From assembly GCA_026770585.1 (NCBI GenBank), contig MU646595.1, positions 232,613 through 262,576 on the forward strand: a DNA stretch of 29,964 nucleotides, in the 5' to 3' direction. The position numbers and the translations under genes were made by a program. Every line of letters starts with the position of its first letter. The first letter of the stretch is position 1. The stretch is from Baffinella frigidus. Its lineage: Eukaryota > Cryptophyceae > Cryptomonadales > Baffinellaceae. Below, in pieces: positions 24,701 through 29,964 of the stretch. A model generated the notes under the pieces. It was given only the letters and a program-made list of their open reading frames with translations, did not search any database and had not been told where the DNA came from.

Positions 24701-27700
24701 ACCAAACCGTGAACTCTCAACCCAGAAACTCTCAACCCTGAAGAGGGTGGCACCTGCGGTGCTGAACGGTGCGGCAGAGGAGGGTGCGGCGGAAGAAGGG
24801 GAGGTTGAGTCGTTGCATCGAGAGGAGGTAGCGCTGCAGCTGGGAGTATGTGTAGGGGTAGGAATACGCGAAGAAGTACGTGTCGTCCTGCCGAGGGGTT
24901 TGGGGTTCAGTGGTTTGGGTTCAGGAGGGTTGAGGACTTAGGAGGGTTCAGGGTTCAGGGGTTAAGGGTTAGGGGTTAGGGGTTGGGGGTGAGGGGGTCC
25001 GGGTTCGGGGTTAGGGGTTGGGGAGCAGGGTTTAGGGTTTAGGAGTTAGGGTTTAGGGTTCAGGGTGTAGGATCAAGGGTTTAGGGTCAAGGGTTTAGGG
25101 TTGAGGGTTGAGGGTTCAGGGTTTGGGGTTGAGGGTTGAGGGTTGAGGGAATAGGGTTTGGGGTATAGGGTATCGGGTTTGGGGTTTCGCGTGCAGGGTT
25201 GAGGGTTAAGGGTTTAGGGTTTGGAGTTTAGGGTTCAGGGTTTAGGGTTCCGGGTGAAGGGTTTAGGGTTTAGGGTTTGGGGTTTAGGGTATAGGGTATA
25301 GGGTACAGGGTTCAGGGTTTAGGGTTCAGGGTTTAGGGTTTCGGGTGTAGGGTTTAGGGTTAAGGGTTGAAGGTCGAGGGTTTAGGGTTGAGGGTTGAGG
25401 GAGGGTTTAGGGTTCAAGGTTTGGGGTTCAGGGTTTAGTGTGTGGGGTATTAAGGTGTAGGGACCTCGTTGTCGAACTCGAAGACGAACGAGAGAACATA
25501 GCGCATCTCGTGCCGCGGGCACCTGCGGGGGACGTGAAAGTGATCTATTTAGTGCGTTCCACTTAGTAGGGTCCACGTGTTGCCATAAGTGGCCAAGGTG
25601 GCGTCACCTCGCAGCTGAACCCCATCTTCCGAGGGGGGGGGGGGCGCTATCTGGGCGTGTTGGTATCAGTGAATTACTCTATCTAGGAGGGACGGCCGAC
25701 TATGCTTTTGTTAGTTGGTGCTGGTCAACAGAACCAGTTTTCGTCCCGAAATCGGGATATGCCACAACCCTCCGCAAGTTCGAAAACAAGGCCCCTAAAC
25801 CCTAAACCCTAAACTCTCAACCCTAAACCCTAAACCCTAAACCCTAAACCCTAAAAACAATTCATGAAAATACAATCCATCGAGCACCCCGCCAAATCGA
25901 TGAAAATACTTCGCGTGGAAGGGCTCTGGGAGGAGCAGATCGACGAAATCGTCGAGGACGGCTTCGCAAAACCTCAACCCTGAACCCTAACCCGTAAACC
26001 GCAAACCCTAAATCCTGGAACCTAACAACCTGAACCGCACACCGCAAACAATGAACCCCAAACCCCAACCCCTCTTAAACCCTAACCCTAGCCCCTGAGA
26101 GGGCGCATACTTGTAGTAGAAGGTGTTGCGCATCGGGATTCGCTGCCAGTGCGGCCGCGACGTAGACCGCACCAAGGGGGTCATCCCCTCCCGATACAGC
26201 GACCTGAAAAACACAGAATGATCAAGTTTAATGGACGCCCATAAAGTTAAGAAATTGTGGGTGTCACACAGCGGAATCCAGAACTGTGTTTACCACTCAA
26301 GACCAGTGTGTTCACCACTCAAGACGACCTGCACACCACAGCCGCGTCACCCCATGCCTCACCGGTTGCAGGTTGATTATGTCGGGTCGCCACTGAGGAA
26401 CCGTGTGGCGCCTGACCGATCAGGATTTACAAAGGAGAAGCGTGCGCCAGGTTTACAAAGGAGCAGCGTGCGCCAGGTTCCGGGAAATCCAGCCGCTCGT
26501 TATGGTTCAAATAGCTCGAGGTGCGCTTCTAGTGCGGACGCGATGTAGACCGCGCCAGGGGGGTCATGCCCTCCCGATACAGCGACCTGATAATGATGAA
26601 CTTCACACCAGAGAATGATGAAGTTTGTTGGATGCCCATAACATCACGAAATGATGGGTGTTCCACGAAATTATGGGTGTTACGGAGTGGTTTGCAGAGC
26701 CGCTTTCACCAGTGAAGACGCGTGTGGTGCATGACCGAGTAGGATTTCGGAAGTAGCGTTTCCAAAGTGGCCGCGGGGTTGATGCGCGAGGCACCAGGAT
26801 ATCGAGCCGCTGGTTCCGGTACAAAAAGCTTCGGGTTATTCACTGAATCCTCACGACTCGCCCTCTTGCAGTCAGGGCTCTGTGATCTAGCTCTGCCTCG
26901 GTCAATATGGGCGCCTCGTTGAATACATTTTGATCACGACTCCTTACACACGACACGATCCAGTACAAAGAGCATCTAAATGTATTTTAACGAGGGGCGC
27001 AGGTTAACTGCGGCAGAGCTAGGTGGTGTACTTGGTTTTGGAGAAGTCGGTAACGTTGAAAGCTAGTTGGTGCTGGATATTGGCCTTCACATTCGGAAGG
27101 TCGCATTATTTAGCCGTAATACATCAAAATCTGGTCTGGGGTCCCGGAATTATTTTTTTGCCAAAATACCCGTTCGGATGAGATCCTCCCGACCCGCCCT
27201 CTCACAGTCGGGACTCTGTCCACCAACCTTCACGTGCTGAGCAAATCGACGATTTTCGGTTTTCAATTCCAAGGCAAAATGGCTCCACGGACGCCAGAAT
27301 TCGGCGGCCTCCAGTGGAAAACGTGACCTCAAGTTCGCTGATGTGCTTAGGCTGTGAGGGTTGGTGGGTGGTGTACTTGGTTTTGGAGAAGTTGGTAACG
27401 TTGAAAGTCACGACCTGCCGTCGCCGCACGTTCTCCACTGAAAAGTAGAACCACACCCGATACCTGCCCCGCGGGAGCAGAGTAAGACTGTCTTTCACGA
27501 AAGATTGTCTGTCACGTCAGGCCAATCCGTGTAGATTGCGAATTCCCAGCTCTGTCTCGGTCGTTTTGGTCTCAACGATTTGGTGAAACCAGGCTCTTTT
27601 CCGCTCTAACTTGAACGATTGTTTACCGCACAACCAGCATATCCACATTAAGAATAGTCAGCAAGCCAACTGAGACAGAGCTAGCTAGAATTGTGGGTGC

Positions 27701-28363
27701 CTCTCGCAACGACAACAACTTGATGTCCCTCGCAACAGCGCGCCACGGGGCATAAATTATAGCTCTGACTCAGTCAATCTGGGCTCCGCATGAAACACAT
27801 TCAGATGCTCGGTATACTGGAGCGGGTGTACGGAGTGCTGATCTAAATGTATTGAGGAGCATAGATTAACTAATGCAGAGCTAGAAATAGCGAGGGCACG
27901 CACTTGGGGTTGTTGGTATCCGGGCGCAGCATGATGTCCCATTCGCTCTGGGGGTTGACCTCCTCGGTACTCCCAAGGTTCCCTGCTTGTGCACAACTCT
28001 TCAGCTCTTCTACAGCTGAATCTCAATGTTGAGGTCATAAAGGCACAGCGTTTTCAGAAAGCCAGCGTGCAGGCAGCGTGAAGTGCTGCGTTCTGGTCTC
28101 GACATACAAAAACAGGGAGACATGAGGGTAAACAATCAGGGCATGCCATGCTGTTTCCCGGTCCTGTGGGGTGCAGAGAAAGGGGGCCTGCCGCTCTCGA
28201 AGTCGCTGCGAAACACCAGCTCCCCCTTCGAAGAGGTTCTCGCCGGTTCTTCTGGCTCTGACGCGCTGGCTGCTGCGTGCGGGGAGCCTGCTGGCTCCGC
28301 CGCGCCAGCTTCCACTGGCTCCGCTGCGCCAGCTTCCGCTGGCTGCGAGGCGCCAGCTTCCAT
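20134..28363 (-). CDS. Cytosolic carboxypeptidase (M14, CCP/AGBL-like)
   Basis: CCP enzymes trim C-terminal or branch glutamates from tubulin and other proteins. Thirteen exons, all phases consistent: 28363-28192, 27982-27904, 27463-27377, 26203-26111, 25522-25465, 24887-24754, 23982-23657, 23450-23323, 23023-22965, 22436-22313, 21871-21809, 21148-21062, 20265-20134. Total 1542 bases, 513 residues. N-domain hallmarks: [43 protein letters not shown]. Catalytic domain: HPGE (His298, Glu301), PMLNPDGV (338-341), GNYRC and DLNRQW (353-360), DLHAHS (zinc His396), YTME (catalytic Glu470, last codon of exon 12). Nothing essential is missing. A Pro/Glu/Gly-rich low-complexity insert (about residues 225-285) precedes HPGE. 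The first donor appears to be GC (G|GCAGG). The ATG at 28363 is the first in frame; the open frame runs further upstream, so another 5' exon is possible. Presence suggests microtubules/axonemes with polyglutamylation. Confidence 0.93.
20270..20470 (+). repeat. Degenerate telomere-like array (TTGAGGG)
   Basis: TTGAGGG with TTGATGG, TCGAGGA and TTAGGGG variants fills the peptidase intron next to the acceptor at 20266, giving CCCTCAACC on the transcribed strand. Confidence 0.9.
20542..20648. mobile_element. MITE-like element, TATCCCTCAAGTGGC family, copy 2
   Basis: GTATCCCTTCAGTGGCTAG at the left, CGCCACTTGAGGGGTAGA at the right. It matches 5198-5304 including the CCCTACAGTAGAGCCCTAGG interior. 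It abuts the next element directly. Confidence 0.8.
20646..20766. mobile_element. MITE-like element, TACAGGGGTACCTCGCTC family, copy 2
   Basis: Left TAGAGGGGTACCTCGCACAT, then AAGA; right TTTCTTATTAGCGAGGTACC, then CCTGTA. Same structure as 14430-14550. Confidence 0.85.
21290..21620 (-). repeat. Copies of the peptidase exon 11 3' end
   Basis: The exon end (minus: AACTGCAAGATGTTCTCGCT, then CAACAATTCTCGG|GTTCC, at about 21842-21804) recurs at 21600-21555 (with TC deleted, so out of frame, donor GTGCC kept) and as a shorter form at about 21395-21370 (TCTCAACAATTATCGGGTGC). A linked block CTCTGATCAGAGGGCACGG recurs at about 21300, 21525 and 21777. All lie downstream of the real exon. Confidence 0.85.
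21655..21765. repeat. (CT)n/(CA)n microsatellite
   Basis: CTCT then about 90 bp of CACA repeats in the intron between peptidase exons 11 and 12. Confidence 0.95.
21877..22105 (-). repeat. Two copies of the peptidase exon 11 start plus telomere-like run
   Basis: The exon start (minus CATCAG|GAGCTGATCTTCCTGC, then GGCTTCTC) recurs as GAACAG|AGCTGATCTTTCT, then CCGGCTTCTC at 21984-21950, and as GAAAATCTTCCTCCGGCTTC at 22090-22068. Between the exon and the first copy are TTGAGGG/TTCAGAG telomere-like units (21879-21950). Both copies lie upstream of the real exon. Confidence 0.8.
22455..22650 (-). repeat. Copy of the peptidase DLHAHS exon start, plus small tandem copies
   Basis: 22650-22586 (minus) repeats the acceptor and exon start at 22445-22381: CGTAG|GTCGATGGGG, then ATCGATTCGGGGATCTCG... 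to CTGGACCTGCA-like TTGACCTGCATGC. It still encodes GIS..FVLDLHA with the zinc His, but diverges after that and has no donor. Next to it, GAAACCGAGTCTT(T)CC and GGTCGCTCGATTTTG are each locally duplicated. Confidence 0.85.
22798..22960 (-). repeat. Intron-start duplication after peptidase exon 9
   Basis: The stretch just inside the intron (minus CACCGCGCGCATTTGTCCCG, near 22950) recurs as CAGCGCGCGCATTTGTCCCG near 22820. A donor-side duplicate without exon sequence. Confidence 0.7.
23053..23204. mobile_element. TAGCTCTG-family MITE-like element
   Basis: CCTAGGTCTGTCTTTCTGGT, then CTCACCAG at the left; GAGTGAGACAGATCTAG at the right. GTTGACGGATTTGTACCGCA and TCAACTTG inside. It lies between peptidase exons 8 and 9. 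Confidence 0.75.
23485..23565. repeat. Short palindromic tandem repeat TTTACTCAACCGGTTGAG
   Basis: Three ~24-bp units, each self-complementary at CTCAACCRGTTGAG, just upstream of peptidase exon 8. Confidence 0.85.
23985..24020 (+). repeat. Telomere-like run at acceptor
   Basis: TGGTTTAGGGTTAAGGAGTT on plus gives CCCTAACTCCTTAACCCTAA, then ACCAG at the peptidase exon 7 acceptor on minus, so the array supplies the tract in front of that splice site. Confidence 0.85.
24240..24346. mobile_element. MITE-like element, GGGGTAGTTAGGCC family, truncated copy
   Basis: GGGTAGTTAGGCCTACGGTA, then TTGCCTACGGTAGG at the left; CTACGGCCTACTGTAGGCAA, then TAG at the right. The outermost ends seen at 1842-1986 are missing on the right. 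Confidence 0.65.
24391..24520. mobile_element. TAGCTCTG-family MITE-like element, diverged
   Basis: CTAGCTATGTTTGCGTCAGG at the left; ATGTTGATGGATGTGTACCG and CACATCCGGGGAATCAACTT inside, as in the family. Confidence 0.5.
24527..24742 (-). repeat. C-rich telomere-like array
   Basis: CCCTAAACCCTAAA then CTCTGAA/CTCTCAA/CCCTGAA variants reach to within about 10 bases of the donor of peptidase exon 6 (24753). Confidence 0.9.
24900..25460 (+). repeat. Long G-rich telomere-like array filling an intron
   Basis: TTTAGGG, TTCAGGG, TTGAGGG, TATAGGG and related units occupy nearly the whole 577-bp intron between peptidase exons 5 and 6. The intron is built almost entirely of one degenerate heptamer. 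Confidence 0.95.
25795..25857 (-). repeat. CCCTAAA array
   Basis: Nearly pure CCCTAAA units in the intron between peptidase exons 4 and 5. Confidence 0.95.
25975..26095 (-). repeat. Degenerate C-rich telomere-like array
   Basis: CCCTGAACCCTAACCCGTAA-type units end about 15 bases from the donor of peptidase exon 4 (26110). Confidence 0.85.
26435..26835 (-). repeat. Decayed copies of peptidase exon 4 start and flank
   Basis: 26585-26532 (minus) repeats the exon 4 acceptor and start: ATCAG|GTCGCTGTATCGGGA, encoding [18 protein letters not shown] and then TAG where the real exon has TGG (Trp). Farther upstream, AGCTATTTGAACCATAACGA, then GCGGCTGGAT (26517-26480) pairs with AGCTTTTTGTACCGGAACCA, then GCGGCTCGAT (26830-26795), a second duplicated block. 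GGATTTACAAAGGAG and GCGTGCGCCAGGTT are tandemly repeated at 26424-26480. All lie upstream of the real exon. Confidence 0.85.
26888..27022. mobile_element. TAGCTCTG-family MITE-like element (well preserved)
   Basis: TAGCTCTGCCTCGGTCAATA, then TGGGCGCCTCGTTGAATACATTTTGAT; right end TAAATGTATTTTAACGAGGG, then GCGCAGGTTAACTGCGGCAGAGCTA. Terminal repeats of about 40 bp, 135 bp in all. Confidence 0.85.
27026..27072 (-). repeat. Copy of peptidase exon 3 3' end
   Basis: Minus 27070-27027 reads CTTTCAACGTTACCGACTTC, then TCCAAAACCAA|GTACACC, against the real TTTCAACGTTACCAACTTCT, then CCAAAACCAA|GTACACC at 27411-27371. It encodes [10 protein letters not shown] and keeps the donor. It lies downstream of the real exon. 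Confidence 0.9.
27220..27367. mobile_element. MITE-like element, CCACCAACC family, copy 4
   Basis: TCCACCAACCTTCACG at the left and TGTGAGGGTTGGTGG at the right. It is the reverse-orientation partner of 549-690. It sits between the real exon 3 end and its duplicate. Confidence 0.7.
27548..27684. mobile_element. TAGCTCTG-family MITE-like element
   Basis: AGCTCTGTCTCGGTCGTTTT, then GGTCTCAACGA at the left; AACTGAGACAGAGCTAG at the right. Confidence 0.8.
27760..27883. mobile_element. TAGCTCTG-family MITE-like element
   Basis: TAGCTCTGACTCAGTCAATC, then TGGGCTCC...ACACATTCAGATGC at the left; GATCTAAATGTATTGAGGAG, then CATAGATTAACTAATGCAGAGCTA at the right. It ends about 20 bases from the donor of peptidase exon 2. 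Confidence 0.8.
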
Positions 28364-28629
28364 TCCGAAGAGTAGTTTTCTAGATTCTTGCGTGTCCTTT
28401 TGATCAGAGGACTCCGGCGGCAGAAATTGTTGGAAGAGGGGAAGTGACACCTACCCATGTGAGTGGGAGGGGTCCAATTTTAAATGTGTTCACCTGAAAG
28501 CGAGACCGGATTCTGGTCTCAAAGTTTTAAAATGGACTGTACCCGCTTTCGGACTTTTTCCGGGTATCAAAGACTACAGAGGACGAGCAGCTGGTTGAGG
28601 AGTTGTCCGCGACACCAAGCGACGACGCG
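28364..28629. promoter_or_regulatory. Divergent intergenic region with inverted repeat
   Basis: 266 bp between the CCP ATG (28363, minus) and the first in-frame ATG of the plus-strand gene (28630). It contains an imperfect inverted repeat: GGGTCCAATTTTAAA (28470) and TTTTAAAATGGACTGTACCC (about 28525), with a perfect inner hairpin GAGACCGGATTCTGGTCTC. This may be a shared promoter element or a small MITE-like insertion. The open frames of both genes enter this region, so 5' exon limits are uncertain. Confidence 0.45.
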
Positions 28630-29964
28630 ATGTATGGGCAGGGCGAGCAGCCGGAGCAGGAAGCGGGACAAACACCAGCAGGACGCGATGCTGATCCAGA
28701 GGAGCACGGCCGGGCACGCAACAGCTCAAACCCGAGCGTGGGCCTGTTCGATCTCATTTCGTTTGGGCTGGACTCGTTGATCAGTGTCCGCGGACCGTCG
28801 GGCGAGGCTGGCGAAGAGTACAGGCGGCGGCGGGCAGAGGCAGGGTTCCCTGTGCCCAAATTGTCGAGGGAACGAGATGATGGCATGCCTTCGCAAGAAG
28901 AGATCTACGCAGATTTGAAGAGCCAGAAGAAGATGGCGCTCGCGGCTATCTTGGACCTGCGGGAGGAGGACGTGGAACTGAAAACCGAGATGGCCAAGGT
29001 GCGCAGATCGCTTCCCTCCAGGCACGGGTCGGCTTGGGAGTCAGCTTGTAGGGTCGGCTATGGAGCCGGGTCAGCTTGGCGGCTGGGTCCTCAGCCGCAA
29101 ACTTTCCTCCCGTCCCTGCTCCCCATCTCGAAACGATCAATCGCAGCCCCTGGAGAGAGCTGCATCCGCCACGGCACCCGCCGAATTGCCACCAGCCCTC
29201 GGAGTGGGGGGAAATCGTCTTTTCGAGTGCCGTGATCTGTACCAGAGGTCGTCGGAATCCGACGGCCTTCAATAAAAATCCAGGGGATTGGAAAAGACGA
29301 TTTGCTCCAACTCCTGAACTCTGATGAATGGTGGTGCGTGGCAGGTGGAGGAGGAGATCGAGGATGTGAATCAGGGCATCGCTGTGGCGCGCGGAGAAAA
29401 GGAGTATTCGGTCACGCTCGAGCAGAAGCAGGTGCGGCTGCCCGAAAACGCGCGCGCCGCGCAAACCCATTGTTTCCTGATGTCTGCGATTGAAAGGCCC
29501 TTAGACCCCAGATACTAATCTAAACATACACCTCTGTTGCACGGATCTGACGCTTCCGCCTTTGAGTTTTTGTCTTGAGCACGGTTCGACAGCATGCAGC
29601 CCCTCACACACGGCGCCCTCCTCCACGAACCCCTCGACACAATTGAGGGGGTGCAAAGCATCCCTGGTCTAGCACTCGCCCAGGCAGGGCGGGACCTTCC
29701 TTTTGCAGGTCGCACAGATGCGCCTGGACATTCTAGCGACGAAAGATTAAGTCAATTTTGTGGTTGTCCTCATTTCGAGAAAACAAAGGTTTGCCTCGTT
29801 TCGAGGGGGGGGAATCCATCTATCTCGGCTCGACAGCATGCCGCCCCTGACACACGGCGCCTCCACGAACCACATTGGCAGGTCGCACAGCTGCGCCTGG
29901 ACATTCTAGAGAGGAAGAGTATCGCCGATGCAGTGGAGGCCGAAGCGGCCAAGTCTGACGCGTG
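28630..29964 (+). CDS. Coiled-coil protein, unrecognised (5' part, runs off window)
   Basis: I do not recognise the family. Exons: up to 28998 (first in-frame ATG 28630; the frame is open upstream to 28531), 29345-29431, and 29882 to the window end. The junctions are phase 0 (GCCAAG|GTGCGC, GGCAG|GTGGAG, AAGCAG|GTGCGG, GGCAG|GTCGCA). The N-terminal part is acidic/polar (GQGEQPEQEAGQ...), then comes a more hydrophobic segment (VGLFDLISFGLDSLIS), then a charged helix (QEEIYADLKSQKKMALAAIL) that continues through exons 2 and 3 (VEEEIEDVNQG, EQKQ, VAQLRLDILERKS) as a coiled coil. It is divergent from the carboxypeptidase. The 3' end lies outside. Confidence 0.6.
29188..29334. mobile_element. MITE-like element, CCACCAACC family, copy 5
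   Basis: CCACCAGCCCTCGGAGTGG at the left and ACTCTGATGAATGGTGG at the right. The interior GTCGGAATCCGACGG and GACGATTTGCTCC match 1359-1543. It fills most of the first intron of the coiled-coil gene and ends about 10 bases before the acceptor. Confidence 0.65.
29589..29750 (+). repeat. Decayed copy of coiled-coil exon 3 acceptor and start
   Basis: TTTTGCAG|GTCGCACAGATG, then CGCCTGGACATTCTAG (29701-29736) copies the real GGCAG|GTCGCACAGCTG, then CGCCTGGACATTCTAG at 29878-29910. The intron upstream is copied as well (GACAGCATGCAGCCCCTCAC at 29590 and GACAGCATGCCGCCCCTGAC at 29832). The copy would end in TAA (29748) 13 codons in. It lies upstream of the real exon. Confidence 0.85.

Overview
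Eukaryotic nuclear DNA. No bacterial gene organisation is visible. Coding sequence is cut into short exons (45-360 bp) whose reading phases join correctly across introns of about 100 bp to 3 kb. The background is full of Arabidopsis-type telomere-like heptamers (TTTAGGG and variants), small inverted-repeat elements and simple repeats. In the splice sites I reconstructed by hand, 28 of 32 acceptors read AG|G and one donor appears to be GC. TTTAGGG repeats plus AG|G acceptors point to an alveolate alga (a chromerid such as Chromera, or a dinoflagellate relative); this is an inference, not an identification. One assembly gap (Ns) lies at 10401-10525.

Layout. 1-481: telomere-like array. 549-1543: inverted-repeat elements. 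1615-2391 (-): an unrecognised coiled-coil protein, divergent from 2808-10047 (+): an inositol polyphosphate kinase-family gene with nine exons recognised and one short exon missing. Seven copies or fragments of a tRNA-derived SINE lie in 3846-11826. 11023-13825 (+): a histidine-phosphatase-superfamily gene, incomplete at both ends. 15050-18614 (-): a TruA-type tRNA pseudouridine synthase, six exons, 423 codons, with a possible bipartite targeting presequence. 18852-19733 (+): an intronless fatty acid hydroxylase/sterol desaturase-family membrane enzyme, divergent from TruA. 20134-28363 (-): a cytosolic-carboxypeptidase-type M14 metallopeptidase, 13 exons, 513 residues, all metal-binding and catalytic motifs present. 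28630-29964 (+): start of a second coiled-coil protein, divergent from the peptidase.

The genes do not form a pathway. What unites the window is its intron architecture. In all six multi-exon genes, introns contain partial, decayed copies of the neighbouring exon edge. Copies that carry the 3' splice site and exon start lie upstream of the exon; copies that carry the exon end and 5' splice site lie downstream. Many are short tandem arrays with an exact period (84 bp, 25 bp). This is what repeated tandem duplication across splice junctions would leave, and it suggests that introns here grow by that route, together with telomere-like arrays, SINEs and MITE-like elements. I consider this the most interesting signal in the window.
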